DNA from: Sulfitobacter sediminilitoris | GTDB lineage: Bacteria > Pseudomonadota > Alphaproteobacteria > Rhodobacterales > Rhodobacteraceae | Length of the DNA: 64,000 nucleotides | Assembly (NCBI RefSeq): GCF_010667575.1 | Contig: NZ_JAABNT010000011.1 | Location: forward strand, 106,215-170,214 | Direction: 5' to 3' | Part shown: positions 38,030-47,552 of the stretch, in pieces | How the letters are laid out: each line of letters opens with the position of its first letter | Numbering within the stretch: position 1 is the first letter of the stretch | Notes under the pieces: generated by a model | Database searches by the model: none | Told to the model about the DNA's origin: nothing | The model's input: the letters and a program-made list of their open reading frames with translations, nothing else | Made by a program: the position numbers and the translations under genes

Positions 38030-39652
38030 TCAGGGCGCTGTTGCGAGCCGTCCAAGGATGGCATCGGTATCGACAGCGCCGATCGCGCCTGCAATCTGAC
38101 CGCGTTCCCCGGCGACACGGGTGGCCACATAGGCATCCGAAACAGCAGCAGGCGCAGACTGGATCAGGATCGCGGCCGTCAGCAAGGTCGCGGTACGCTC
38201 CGCGAACCAGCGCGCCTCTGCCTCCTCCGGCAGGGCAGGCCAGCGGTCGCGGTGTTGTTTAAGTGCCGCATCAAATCGCGCATTCGTCCCGGTGGCGGTC
38301 GACAGTTCCGCCTGCAACGCCTCTGCTGCCGCAAGTTCGCGCCCAAGCGTGCGCAGGATATCAAGGCAAATCACATTGCCTGACCCTTCCCAAATCCCGT
38401 TCAGCGGTGCCTCTCGGTAGAGCATCGGCAGCGGCGTGTCCTCGACATAGCCCATGCCGCCCAGCGCTTCCATCGCCTCTGCGATGACCCAGCCGCAGCG
38501 CTTGTTCGACAGGAACTTTGCCAGCGCGACCGCGATCCGGGCAAAAGCACGGTCTTCCGGTGCGGTCCCGTCAAAAGCCCGCGAAACACGCAGGCCCAGC
38601 GCAAGCGCACCCTCCCAATCCAGCGCCAGATCGGCCAGCACGCGGGCCATCAGCGGTTGATCAATCAGGCGTTTCTGAAATGCCGTGCGGTGTGCGCACC
38701 AGTGGTGCGCCTCGCCCAGCGCCACGCGCATGAGGCCCGCGGGCGCCATCGCCGTATCCAGCCGGGTGTGATGAACCATCTCGATAATCGTCTGTACCCC
38801 GCGCCCTTCCTCGCCCAGCAGGTAGGCAAATGTGCCGTGATACTCAATCTCGGACGAGGCATTGGCCCGGTTGCCCAGCTTATCCTTCAGCCGCATGATG
38901 TGGATCGGATTGCGCCCATCCTCCAGCCAGCGCGGCACCAGAAAGCAACTGATCCCGTTGCCGGTCTGCGCCAAAGTCAGGAATCCGTCCGACATCGGCG
39001 CCGAGCAAAACCACTTGTGTCCGGTCAGCCGCCAGCCTTCCGCGTCCCGCGTCGCCACCGTGCTATTCGCGCGCACGTCCGACCCGCCCTGTTTTTCGGT
39101 CATCGCCATGCCCAGCGTCGCGCCTGCCTTCTGCGCGATGGGCTTTATGCTTGGGTCATATTCCCGCGACACAAGCTTCTCTTGCCAGACCGCAGGCACC
39201 CCGTCCGAGGCTGCAAGGGCCGGGACTGCCGCATACGTCATCGTCATCGGGCAGCAATGCCCCGGCTCAACCTGAGAGGCGAGATAGACCATTGCTGCGT
39301 GCGCCACATGTCCGCCCTGCCCGCCTTCCCAGGCGATGGCGGAATAGCCGGCACCGATGCCAAGGCGCATCAGGTCATGGTAGGACGGATGGAAAGACAC
39401 CTCGTCAAGCCGCCGCCCGCCGCTGTCAAACAGCTTGAGTTCCGGGGTGTGCCGGTTGGCCTGCCGCCCGGCATCGCGCGTGGCTTGTGCGCCCATCGCC
39501 TTGCCGTAATCTGCCAGCGCCGCCGCATCCGCGCCGCCACGCTCCGCATTCTCACGCAGCGCAACATCCGTTGACCACAGGTCTAGATCCCCCCGCGCAG
39601 GCGGCTGGTTGGTCACCTCATGGGTTGCAAGATCCGTGCGTGCGCCCAGCAT
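38030..39652 (-). CDS. Acyl-CoA dehydrogenase family protein, AidB-like
   Basis: A 540-residue flavoprotein. The acyl-CoA dehydrogenase core has LGMAMTEKQGGSDVRANSTVATRDAEGWRLTGHKWFCSAPMSDGFLTLAQT (near residues 180-235) and a C-terminal AMEALGGMGYVEDTPLPMLYREAPLNGIWEGSGNVICLDILR. Length and the N-terminal HEVTNQPPARGDLDLWSTD match the AidB/DNA-alkylation-response branch rather than classical beta-oxidation enzymes. Function could be acyl-CoA oxidation or alkylation protection. The ATG follows the stop of the upstream oxidase gene after one base, so the two are coupled. Confidence 0.88.
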   Translation of the reverse strand: MLGARTDLATHEVTNQPPARGDLDLWSTDVALRENAERGGADAAALADYGKAMGAQATRDAGRQANRHTPELKLFDSGGRRLDEVSFHPSYHDLMRLGIGAGYSAIAWEGGQGGHVAHAAMVYLASQVEPGHCCPMTMTYAAVPALAASDGVPAVWQEKLVSREYDPSIKPIAQKAGATLGMAMTEKQGGSDVRANSTVATRDAEGWRLTGHKWFCSAPMSDGFLTLAQTGNGISCFLVPRWLEDGRNPIHIMRLKDKLGNRANASSEIEYHGTFAYLLGEEGRGVQTIIEMVHHTRLDTAMAPAGLMRVALGEAHHWCAHRTAFQKRLIDQPLMARVLADLALDWEGALALGLRVSRAFDGTAPEDRAFARIAVALAKFLSNKRCGWVIAEAMEALGGMGYVEDTPLPMLYREAPLNGIWEGSGNVICLDILRTLGRELAAAEALQAELSTATGTNARFDAALKQHRDRWPALPEEAEARWFAERTATLLTAAILIQSAPAAVSDAYVATRVAGERGQIAGAIGAVDTDAILGRLATAP

Positions 39653-39653
39653 G

Positions 39654-41060
39654 TCAGTCAGCCAGTATCTTACCGGGGTTCATGATGTTTTGCGGATCAA
39701 GCGCTTTCTTGATCGCGCCCATGACGGCAATCGTGTCTGCGCCCAATTCCTTGATCAGATAGGGCCGCTTGCCCTGCCCTATCCCATGCTCGCCGGTACA
39801 GGTGCCGTCCATGGAGATCGCCATATCGTTCAGCCAGCTGACAAAGTGTTCCGCCTTTGCCACCTCATCGGCATCCTCCATGTCGAGCAACAACGACGCA
39901 TGGAAATTCCCATCACCCGCATGCCCCACCACGGGGGCAATCAAGCCCAGCTCATTCGCCTTGGCCTCCGACGCGGTCACCGCTTCGGCCAGCCGCGAGA
40001 TCGGCACGCAGACATCTGTCGCGACGGCCTTGCACCCTGGCCGCAGCGCCAGCATCGCCCAATAGGCATCGTGCCGCGCCTGCCACAGCTTGTTGCGCTC
40101 CTCCAGCGTGGCGGTCGCCTGATAGCCGGTGCCGCCTTCCTCTTCGGCCAGCATACCAAAGGTTTCCGCCTGCTCGGCCACACTTGCCTCTGACCCATGG
40201 AATTCAAGCAGCAAAAGAGGCCCTTCCGGCAGGTCCAGTTTCGAATAATTGTTGAGCGCTTTCACCACCAGCGTGTCCAGCAGCTCGATCCGCGCCACGG
40301 GCAGACCGTATTGGATCACTGCCATTACGGTCTTGGATGCCGCCTCGACGCTTGGGAAAGAACAGCGCGCCGCCGAAATCGCTTCGGGAATGCCCTGCAG
40401 GCGCAGGGTGATCTCTGTGATGATACCAAGCGTACCTTCGGAGCCGACCATCAGCCGCGTCAGGTCATAGCCCGCCGAGGATTTGCGCGCCCGCGACGCC
40501 GTGCGGATGATCGACCCGTCAGCCATCACCGCCTCGACGCTCAGCACGTTGTCTTTCATCGTGCCGTAGCGCACCGCGTTCGTGCCGCTGGCACGGGTCG
40601 CCGCCATCCCGCCCAGCGATGCGTTCGCCCCCGGATCAATCGGAAAGAACAGACCCTGATCGCGCAGATAGGTGTTCAAAGCCTCGCGCGTGACACCCGG
40701 CTGCACCCGGCAATCCAGATCGCCCGCGTTGACCTCAAGCACGCTGTCCATCTGGCTCACGTCAATTGAGATACCGCCCGCCGGGGCATTTACATGACCT
40801 TCAAGAGAGGTGCCGGTGCCATAGGCGATGATCGGCACGCCATGCGTGGCGCACACCTTGACGATCTCGCTGACCTCAGCCGTCGACTTGGCAAAGACCA
40901 CGCCATCCGGCATCTGGTTGGGTATCCAAGTGGTGGTGTGTCCATGCTGCTCGCGGATGGAATGCCCGGTCTGGAACCGCTCTCCAAACTGCTGTTTTAA
41001 CACACCAAGGGCAGCTTGAATGCCCTCTTCATTGCGCATCAGCACCCCGCCATCTGCCAT
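39654..41060 (-). CDS. FAD-binding 2-hydroxyacid oxidase/dehydrogenase (GlcD / D-lactate dehydrogenase type)
   Basis: A 468-residue VAO-family flavoprotein. The PCMH-type FAD domain includes PDGVVFAKSTAEVSEIVKVCATHGVPIIAYGTGTSLEGHVNAPAGGISIDVSQM (residues 43-97) and PGVTREALNTYLRDQGLFFPIDPGANASLGGMAATRASG. The C-terminal part has the VVGHAGDGNFHASLLLD metal/substrate motif and CTGEHGIGQGKRPYL, standard for D-lactate and glycolate oxidases. A strong ribosome site (GGAGGAGG) fixes the start. Substrate probably D-lactate, glycolate or similar. Confidence 0.9.
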   Translation of the reverse strand: MADGGVLMRNEEGIQAALGVLKQQFGERFQTGHSIREQHGHTTTWIPNQMPDGVVFAKSTAEVSEIVKVCATHGVPIIAYGTGTSLEGHVNAPAGGISIDVSQMDSVLEVNAGDLDCRVQPGVTREALNTYLRDQGLFFPIDPGANASLGGMAATRASGTNAVRYGTMKDNVLSVEAVMADGSIIRTASRARKSSAGYDLTRLMVGSEGTLGIITEITLRLQGIPEAISAARCSFPSVEAASKTVMAVIQYGLPVARIELLDTLVVKALNNYSKLDLPEGPLLLLEFHGSEASVAEQAETFGMLAEEEGGTGYQATATLEERNKLWQARHDAYWAMLALRPGCKAVATDVCVPISRLAEAVTASEAKANELGLIAPVVGHAGDGNFHASLLLDMEDADEVAKAEHFVSWLNDMAISMDGTCTGEHGIGQGKRPYLIKELGADTIAVMGAIKKALDPQNIMNPGKILAD

Positions 41061-41128
41061 GACGTCCTCCTCCTCATCTGCAGGCCCTGCCCGCGCACCG
41101 GCCCGTCCCGTGCCGGTGTTCTATCGAT

Positions 41129-42907
41129 TCATTGCCCAAAGGCGATACCCTCGCGGCGCGGATCGGCACCGCCGCGCAGATCATCGCCAATGGCGATCAC
41201 ATGCAGTCCCGATGTCAACGCACGCGTATTTACGTCGTATCCCAGCGCCACAAGCTGGTCTTGAAGCTCTGCCGCGGAAGTACCTTCCTCAAGGTCATAG
41301 GCGCCAAACCGGTTCACCGCATGCGGGACGCTGACCGCCTGCTGGACATCAAGCCCCCAGTCGATCACCCCGACAATGGTCTGGGCCACATAGCCGATGA
41401 TCCGGCTGCCACCGGGGCTGCCCACCGCCAGCACCGGCTTGCCGTCTTTCAGCACGATCGTCGGTGCCATTGAGGAACGCGGCCTCTTGCCCGGCTCCAA
41501 CCGATTGGCGATCGGCACGCCATCCCGGTGCGTGCGAAACGAAAAGTCCGTCAGTTCATTGTTCAACAAGAACCCACCCAACATCAAGCGAGAGCCGAAC
41601 GCATTCTCGATCGTTGTGGTCATGGACGCGACATTGCCCGCAGCGTCCACAATGGACACATGCGAGGTCGAGGGAAATTCGATACTGTCATCGTCCGCCC
41701 ATATCAGCGCATGGTCAAACGTCGGATTGCCCGCCGACACCTCTTCCAGCGCCATCTCTCCGTCCAGCGCCGACGCGCGTTCGGACATGTAGGACGGGTC
41801 CAGCAACCCGGCGACAGGCACCGGCACATAGTCGCTATCGGCCAGATACCGCCCTCTGTCGGCAAAGGCCAAACGCCCTGCGTCCCCGATCAGCCGCCGC
41901 ACCTGTGCATCCTGTGGCCCGGCGCTCAGATCATAGGGTTCCAATCCCATCAGGATTTGCCCTACCGCCACGGCCCCCGAAGACGGCGGTCCCATGCCAC
42001 ATACTTCGTAACCCCGGTAGGGCGCGCAGACCGCCGGGCGCTCTTTCACCCGATAAATCGACATGTCCACTTCTGAGAGCACACCGGGATTGCCCGATGC
42101 CCCCTGCACCGTGGCAACGATATCGCGCCCGATCTGACCGCCATAGAATACCCCTGCGCCCTCTTCGGCGAAGGCCCGCAAGGTCGCGGCATAAGCCGGG
42201 TTTTTCAGCGTATTGCCCGGCTGAATCACTTCCGCATCCGGCATGAAATAGGAGGCCGTCACACCAGACGAACTCAGCCGTTCCTGATCCCCCTCGACCA
42301 AGGCCGCCAAGCGTGGCGACACGGTGAAACCCGCCTCGGCCAGATCAATGCCCGGCTGCAAGAGCGACGCCCAATCCTGATTACCCCAGCGCGCGTGGAC
42401 CTCTGCCAAAAGCGCGGGCGTACCCGGCGTGCCAACAGACCGTCCCCCGACCACCGCATCAAAGAACTTCAGTGGCTCGCCGTTTTCGTCCTGAAACAGC
42501 GTGGGTGTCGCCGCCAGAGGTGCGGTTTCGCGCCCGTCCAGCGTGGTCACAACACCGCTTTCCGCATCGTACCAGACCAGAAACGCCCCGCCCCCCAAAC
42601 CAGAAGACTGTGGCTCTACCAAACCCAGCACCACCTGCACCGCAACCAGCGCATCCGCCGCCGTGCCGCCCGCAGCCAAAACATCGGCGCCCGCCTTGAC
42701 CGCATGTGGGTTCGCTGCTGCCAACATCCAGTCAGTGGCCACCACCGGCACACCGGCTTCTTTTGCCTCAAGAGCCGCCGCGATCTCGGTGGGCAGGCCT
42801 ACAAACGCCCCGGCCCCCGGTGCTTCGGGGGCGACGGCATCTGCCGCCTGCTGCGCCGCACCTGCACCCGCCATCACCACAAACAAGATACTCAGAATAC
42901 CACGCAT
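41129..42907 (-). CDS. ggt: Gamma-glutamyltranspeptidase
   Basis: A 592-residue periplasmic Ntn-hydrolase that cleaves gamma-glutamyl bonds such as in glutathione. Signal peptide MRGILSILFVVMAGAGAAQQ. The conserved SGLGGGAFLVWYDAESG and LDGRETAPLAAT (gamma-glutamate-binding Arg) lie near residues 100-125. The self-cleavage site is in STSHVSIVDAAGNVASMTTTIENAFGSRLM, where Thr of TSHVS is the expected nucleophile of the small subunit. KPVLAVGSPGGSRI completes the active site. I use the ATG at 42,907; longer frames upstream run through a repeat. Confidence 0.94.
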   Translation of the reverse strand: MRGILSILFVVMAGAGAAQQAADAVAPEAPGAGAFVGLPTEIAAALEAKEAGVPVVATDWMLAAANPHAVKAGADVLAAGGTAADALVAVQVVLGLVEPQSSGLGGGAFLVWYDAESGVVTTLDGRETAPLAATPTLFQDENGEPLKFFDAVVGGRSVGTPGTPALLAEVHARWGNQDWASLLQPGIDLAEAGFTVSPRLAALVEGDQERLSSSGVTASYFMPDAEVIQPGNTLKNPAYAATLRAFAEEGAGVFYGGQIGRDIVATVQGASGNPGVLSEVDMSIYRVKERPAVCAPYRGYEVCGMGPPSSGAVAVGQILMGLEPYDLSAGPQDAQVRRLIGDAGRLAFADRGRYLADSDYVPVPVAGLLDPSYMSERASALDGEMALEEVSAGNPTFDHALIWADDDSIEFPSTSHVSIVDAAGNVASMTTTIENAFGSRLMLGGFLLNNELTDFSFRTHRDGVPIANRLEPGKRPRSSMAPTIVLKDGKPVLAVGSPGGSRIIGYVAQTIVGVIDWGLDVQQAVSVPHAVNRFGAYDLEEGTSAAELQDQLVALGYDVNTRALTSGLHVIAIGDDLRGGADPRREGIAFGQ

Positions 42908-42952
42908 ACCGTCTCTCCCTGTTTCTCTCTTTGGCCTTAAATACCGCGGGGC

Positions 42953-42999
42953 TTGGGGCAGAGCCCCAAACAAATGAATCGCATGCGGGCTTTGCCCGC
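42953..42999. repeat. Pair of GC-rich hairpins between the GGT and 2-hydroxyacid dehydrogenase genes
   Basis: TTGGGGC-AGA-GCCCCAA (42,953-42,969) and GCGGGC-TTT-GCCCGC (42,985-42,999) form two perfect hairpins. The flanking text on the minus strand, with CCGCGGTATTTAAGGCCAAAGAGAG, resembles an intergenic palindromic repeat frequent in Rhodobacteraceae (from memory, not searched). It probably ends the upstream minus-strand transcript. Confidence 0.6.
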
Positions 43000-43025
43000 T
43001 CAATCTTATCCGGCCCGAAACGCGC

Positions 43026-44012
43026 TCAAAGCATGGAGGGAACAACCTGATCGGGCGGCCGGTGCCCGTCATCAAAGGTCTTGATGTTGATGATGACCTT
43101 CTCACCCATCTCAAGACGCCCTTCTAGCGTCGCCGACCCCATGTGCGGCAACAGCACAACGTTATCCAGCTCTCGCAGACGCGGGTTTACCTGGGTGCCG
43201 TGTTCATAGACATCCAGCCCCGCGCCCTTGAGTTCGCCTGCGCGCAGCATCCGGGTGAGTGCGTTCTCGTCGATCACCTCCCCGCGTGAGGTGTTCACGA
43301 TCACCGCGTCAGGCTTCATCAGTTTCAGTCGGCGTGCATTCATCAGATGAAACGTAGAAGGGGTATGTGGGCAGTTGACGCTGATCACGTCCATGCGCGC
43401 GACCATCTGGTCAAGGCTCTCCCAATAGGTCGCCTCCAGCGCGTTTTCGATATCCGCATGAAGCTTGCGTCGGTTGTGATAATGCACCTGCATGCCGAAG
43501 GCTGCCGCGCGTTTCGCTACCGCCTGACCGATCCGGCCCATGCCCAGAATGCCAAGGCGGCGCCCGCTGACGCGTCCGCCAAGCAGCGCTGTCGGCGCCC
43601 AGCCGGACCAGTCGCCTTTTTGCATCATGGCCATGCCTTCGGGCATCCGTCGGGTCACGGCCAGAATCAGCGCCATGGCCATATCGGCGGTATCATCGGT
43701 CAGCACGCCGGGTGTGTTGCTGACCAGAATGCCGCGCTGACGCGCTGTGGCGACATCGATATGATCGACCCCCGCGCCGTAATTCGCGATCAGTTTCAGC
43801 TGGTCACCCGCCTGCCCGATCATTGCCGCGTCGATCTCATCCGTGACGGTCGGCACCAGCACATCTGCAGTCTTCATCGCCTGCGTCAGCTCGGTCCGGG
43901 TCATCGGAACGTCATCCAGCCGCAGCTTTACATCAAACAGTTCAGAGAGCCGTGTTTCAACCGCGTCCGGCAACCGTCGCGTGACTACAACACTCAACCG
44001 TTCTTTTGACAT
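43026..44012 (-). CDS. D-2-hydroxyacid dehydrogenase, glyoxylate/hydroxypyruvate reductase type
   Basis: A 328-residue NAD(P)H-dependent dehydrogenase. The dinucleotide motif is RLGILGMGRIGQAVAKRAAAFGMQVHYHNRR (residues 150-180). Catalytic residues are in NTSRGEVIDENAL (Arg region), the following Glu, and VVLLPHMGSATLEGR (His, near residue 288). It reduces glyoxylate or a related 2-oxoacid. The gene starts at 44,012 and points towards the GGT gene; the two are separated by the hairpin repeat. Confidence 0.92.
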   Translation of the reverse strand: MSKERLSVVVTRRLPDAVETRLSELFDVKLRLDDVPMTRTELTQAMKTADVLVPTVTDEIDAAMIGQAGDQLKLIANYGAGVDHIDVATARQRGILVSNTPGVLTDDTADMAMALILAVTRRMPEGMAMMQKGDWSGWAPTALLGGRVSGRRLGILGMGRIGQAVAKRAAAFGMQVHYHNRRKLHADIENALEATYWESLDQMVARMDVISVNCPHTPSTFHLMNARRLKLMKPDAVIVNTSRGEVIDENALTRMLRAGELKGAGLDVYEHGTQVNPRLRELDNVVLLPHMGSATLEGRLEMGEKVIINIKTFDDGHRPPDQVVPSML

Positions 44013-44133
44013 TTGCGTCCTCCCAGACCTTGGCCTTGTCTTCGCTTGCGCCCATGGTGTCTCATGCGAGCCGGAGGCACAAGAACCCCTTGCCGCAAAA
44101 AGAGCAAATCAAGTGACAGTGCAGGCAGCACCC

Positions 44134-44643
44134 ATGTTCCGTTCGATGTTCAAAAGCACCTTAGCTGTACTGTTGATGATAACGATCGCGCTTCCCTCTG
44201 GCAGCCGCGCAGGAGAGGTGGGTCCGGTGACGAATTTACCGATCCCCCGGTTCGTGTCCATGAAGGCCTCGGAAGGCAACGTGCGGCGCGGTCCCAGCCT
44301 GTCGCACCGCATCGATTGGGTGTTTCGCCGCCGCGACATGCCGCTACGGATCACCGCAGAGCATGGCCACTGGCGCCGGGTCGAGGACCGCGATGGCATG
44401 GGCGGCTGGGTGCATTATTCGCTTTTGTCTGGCACGCGCACGGTGCTGGTTGAACAGGACATGCTGCAGCTGCACGTCCGTCCCGACCCCAACGCGCCGG
44501 TTTCCGCCGCATTGGAGCTGGGGGTCGTAGCACGGCTGGGCGACTGCGATCTGGAATGGTGTGAGTTGCGCACAGGTGGCTACAAGGGATGGGCGCCTAA
44601 GTCGCGGATATGGGGTGTCGGTGCGAACGAAGTGCGCGAGTGA
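44134..44643 (+). CDS. Periplasmic bacterial SH3-domain protein
   Basis: A 169-residue protein with signal peptide MFRSMFKSTLAVLLMITIALPSGSRAGEVG and two SH3b-like repeats: RFVSMKASEGNVRRGPSLSHRIDWVFRRRDMPLRITAEHGHWRRVEDRDGMGGWVH (about 35-90) and LQLHVRPDPNAPVSAALELGVVARLGDCDLEWCELRTGGYKGWAPKSRIWG (about 105-160). SH3b domains bind cell-wall peptides, so a periplasmic murein role is likely. I start at the ATG at 44,134; a GTG at 44,113 is also in frame. Confidence 0.85.
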   Translation: MFRSMFKSTLAVLLMITIALPSGSRAGEVGPVTNLPIPRFVSMKASEGNVRRGPSLSHRIDWVFRRRDMPLRITAEHGHWRRVEDRDGMGGWVHYSLLSGTRTVLVEQDMLQLHVRPDPNAPVSAALELGVVARLGDCDLEWCELRTGGYKGWAPKSRIWGVGANEVRE

Positions 44644-44785
44644 CACCTGTTAAGTATTTGTTAGTTAATTATAATTCCTTGAATCGATGTATTGAATCCT
44701 GAATTGCCCATGGGCAACCGCCACCTACAGGGACTGAGACAGCAAAACCCGCTCTTGTTTTGTGAGGCCACGTGCCGTTGCAGAC

Positions 44786-44805
44786 GAAAAACCCCGCCTA
44801 GCGGG
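44786..44805 (-). terminator. Minus-strand terminator behind a decayed gene
   Basis: Read on the minus strand, CCCGC-TAG-GCGGG is followed by GTTTTT. The loop contains the stop codon of the dehalogenase fragment at 44,798, so it is the retained terminator of that lost gene. Confidence 0.65.
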
Positions 44806-44923
44806 CCGCAGCAATAAACGCGTCAATCCGGCGTGTCAGTTCCCGGCTGACATCCTCTTGCAGGAAATGCCCCGACACCCGCAGCCCCACGTGATCTTGT
44901 CCCGCCGCCCCGACATCACCCCC
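44798..44923 (-). pseudogene. C-terminal remnant of a haloalkane dehalogenase-like alpha/beta hydrolase
   Basis: Within the otherwise gene-free 44,644-45,053, the minus strand keeps an open segment of 41 codons containing GAAGQDHVGLRVSGHFLQED and ending DAFIAAAR. The GHFLQED with its His is the typical C-terminal catalytic-His region of haloalkane dehalogenases. An in-frame TGA precedes it and no N-terminal part is present, so the gene is truncated and dead. The rest of this gap (44,644-44,785 and 44,924-45,053) shows nothing I can assign besides the AT-rich stretch just after 44,643. Confidence 0.6.
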
Positions 44924-45053
44924 TCAACTTCGTGAGATGCGAACGCGTAATCTGCCAGCCCCTCGATACAGGCATCATCTGTCCGCGGGAATTGAATGGC
45001 AGGCTTCTTTCCTTCAGGGTGGCACGACCGAGCAGATTCAAGAGGAACCCCAT

Positions 45054-46043
45054 ATGCGCGCGATCACCTATTCAGACTTTGGCACAGCCCGGAACGTGCT
45101 GCATTGGAAAGACCTTGAGGCGTCCGCACCGCAAGCGGGCGAAGTCCGGGTCAAGCTGAGGTTTTCCGGCGTGAATCCATCTGACGTAAAGTCCCGCGCC
45201 GGGCGACCGGGTCTGGACAAACCCGCCTTTGCCGAGATCATCCCCCACAGCGATGGCGCGGGCGTGATTGACGCCGTGGGCGACGGCGTGAACCCCGACC
45301 GCATTGGCCAGCGCGTCTGGATCTGGAACGGCCAGTGGCAACGCCCCCATGGCACCGCTGCTGAATTCATCACCCTGCCCGCCGACATGGCCGTCCCACT
45401 GCCCGATGGGGTAAGCTTTGAGACCGGAGCGATCCTTGGCATCCCCGGCCTGACCGCAGCAGAGGCAGTCTTTGGCGGCGGCGACATTGCGGGGCAAACG
45501 GTACTGATCAGTGGCGGGGCCGGAACCGTCGGGCTTTTGGCGGTGCAGCTTGCCAAGTGGGGTGGCGCGAAGGTCATCGCCACCTGCAGCCCGCGTGACA
45601 TGGAGCGCGTGAAAGAAGCCGGGGCAGACGCCGTGCTGGATTACAGCGCGCACGACGTCGCGGCACAAATCCTCAACGCGAACGACGGTGCGCTGATCCC
45701 GACCATTGTCGAGGTCGAATTTGGTGTGAACGTGGATCTGAACGCCGAAGTGATCGCACCCAACGGCAGACTTGCTGTCTATGGATCGGCCAAGAACATG
45801 CAGCCTGTGCTGCCGTTCTTTCCGCTATTGTTCAAAGCAGTCACGATCGACATCTTGCTGATCTACCTTCTGCCCAAGCCTGAACGCGACGCACGGATTG
45901 CTCAGTTGCACGCAGCGTTGACGGACAATGCGCTGACCTGCCCGGTTGAGCGTATCTATCCGCTGGCCGAAACGGCCGACGCACATGAAGCTGTCGAGGC
46001 AGGGGGCCGGACGGGCGCGATTCTGATCGACTGTCAGGACTGA
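45054..46043 (+). CDS. NADPH:quinone reductase, zinc-independent MDR family
   Basis: A 329-residue medium-chain dehydrogenase/reductase. The N-terminal MRAITYSDFGTARNVLHWKDLEASAPQAGEVRVKLRFSGVNPSDVKSRAG is typical of quinone oxidoreductases; the zinc-ligand cysteines of alcohol dehydrogenases are absent. The cofactor motif is TVLISGGAGTVGLLAVQLAKWGGAKVIATCSP (near residue 145-175). Ribosome site AGAGGA before the ATG at 45,054 fixes the start; the longer upstream frame is unlikely. It stands alone. Confidence 0.9.
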   Translation: MRAITYSDFGTARNVLHWKDLEASAPQAGEVRVKLRFSGVNPSDVKSRAGRPGLDKPAFAEIIPHSDGAGVIDAVGDGVNPDRIGQRVWIWNGQWQRPHGTAAEFITLPADMAVPLPDGVSFETGAILGIPGLTAAEAVFGGGDIAGQTVLISGGAGTVGLLAVQLAKWGGAKVIATCSPRDMERVKEAGADAVLDYSAHDVAAQILNANDGALIPTIVEVEFGVNVDLNAEVIAPNGRLAVYGSAKNMQPVLPFFPLLFKAVTIDILLIYLLPKPERDARIAQLHAALTDNALTCPVERIYPLAETADAHEAVEAGGRTGAILIDCQD

Positions 46044-46172
46044 CGCACGGGGGCGCAAAGGGCGCATGTGAACTGGCCGGAAATCAGCGCTGGACTTGTG
46101 TGATCAGAGAATTGCCATCCAGCGCCACCGCGCCTAGGCTTGGCGCATTGATCGACCAAGGAATTTTCCAGA

Positions 46173-47492
46173 ATGCGCCTGCTTGCTCTGATTGTCTACC
46201 TGTTGATTCCCCTTGGGCTTCTTGCACAAACGGCGGATCAGCCCACCGGCACCATCACCGTTGAGGACAACGCGCAGGCCGACGCCGCCATCGCCAATCG
46301 CATCCGCGATATCCTTGGGGAACTTGACGGCTATGACGATGTAAGCGTGACAGTTTCCTCTGGCATCGTCACGCTGCGCGGCACCACGCTTGACATGTCA
46401 TCGGCCACGCGCCTGAACGAGCTGGTCGGCCGGGTTCAAGGCGTGGTCGCGATTGAGAATGAAGTGCTTGAGACAACGGACGTGGTCGAACGGCTGAACC
46501 CTGCCGTTGACCGTTTCATGACCCGCGCCACCCAGATGATCGCCTTCCTGCCGCTGGCCCTGATCGGGCTTGCGGTTTTCGTTGTCATCATCATCTTTGG
46601 CTTTTGGCTGGCCCGGCGCCAGCAGCCGTGGGACAGGTTGTCGCCAAACGCCTTTATCGCCGATATCTATCGCCAGATCATTCGGCTGGTCTTTGTCATT
46701 GGCGGGCTGGTTGTTGCCCTTGATATCCTTGGGGCGACCGCCCTGCTTTCCGGCATTCTGGGGGCGGCGGGGATCGTAGGCCTTGCCATCGGTTTCGCCG
46801 TGCGTGACACGGTCGAGAATTTTATCGCATCGGTCATGCTGTCAATCCGCCAACCGTTTCGGCCCAATGACACGGTCGAGATCAACGGCGATACCGGCAA
46901 GGTCATTCGCCTGACGTCGCGTGCGACCATTTTGCTGAGCTTTGATGGCAACCACATCCGCATTCCCAATGCGACCGTTTTCAAAAGCCGCATCGTCAAT
47001 TTCACCCGCAACGCCGAACGGCGGTTTACTTTCGCCCTGTCCGTGTCTGGCGAGGCTGATCTGGCCCAAGCGCAACAGATCGCGCTGGACACCATCAGCG
47101 ACTTGCCCTTTGTGCTGAAAACGCCCGAAGTATCGGTCTGGGTCGAATCGGTCGATGATTTCTGGGTCACGCTGAACATGGCCGCCTGGATCAACCAGAC
47201 CGAAACCAACATCGTGCTGGCCCGTTCAGAGGCCATCCGCCTGACCCAGGCCGCGTTCGAAGCCGCCGGAATGGCCGCACCGTTCCCGACCTACAGGCTG
47301 GACACCGGCGGCGCAGAAATCACGCGGCTTTCGGCAGAGACCAAGGCAGAGCCCGCCACACCCCCAGCCCCACCTGCGCCTGTACAGGACGTGGACGCCA
47401 CAGCGGACAAGGAACTGGAGCAAATCGTCGATCAGGAGCGCGCCGGACTCTCCCGCCGTGACTTGCTGACCGACAATGCCACCGAGGAATAG
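46173..47492 (+). CDS. Mechanosensitive channel of the MscS family with N-terminal BON domain
   Basis: A 439-residue inner-membrane protein. A signal sequence (MRLLALIVYLLIPLGLLAQT) precedes a BON domain (about 28-100: IANRIRDILGELDGYDDVSVTVSSGIVTLRGTTLDMSSATRLNEL). Two hydrophobic segments follow, then the pore helix region ATALLSGILGAAGIVGLAIGFAVRDTVENFIASVML and the MscS beta domain IRQPFRPNDTVEINGDTGKVIRLTSRATILLSFDGNHIRIPNATVF. The C-terminal tail is Pro/Ala-rich and acidic. It probably releases solutes on osmotic down-shock. Last chromosomal gene before the tRNA and island. Confidence 0.92.
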   Translation: MRLLALIVYLLIPLGLLAQTADQPTGTITVEDNAQADAAIANRIRDILGELDGYDDVSVTVSSGIVTLRGTTLDMSSATRLNELVGRVQGVVAIENEVLETTDVVERLNPAVDRFMTRATQMIAFLPLALIGLAVFVVIIIFGFWLARRQQPWDRLSPNAFIADIYRQIIRLVFVIGGLVVALDILGATALLSGILGAAGIVGLAIGFAVRDTVENFIASVMLSIRQPFRPNDTVEINGDTGKVIRLTSRATILLSFDGNHIRIPNATVFKSRIVNFTRNAERRFTFALSVSGEADLAQAQQIALDTISDLPFVLKTPEVSVWVESVDDFWVTLNMAAWINQTETNIVLARSEAIRLTQAAFEAAGMAAPFPTYRLDTGGAEITRLSAETKAEPATPPAPPAPVQDVDATADKELEQIVDQERAGLSRRDLLTDNATEE

Positions 47493-47552
47493 GAAAATTG
47501 CCAAAACGGGTCTTGCGCTACGCAGCTTAGCCCCTTAATTAGCGGCTCACGT

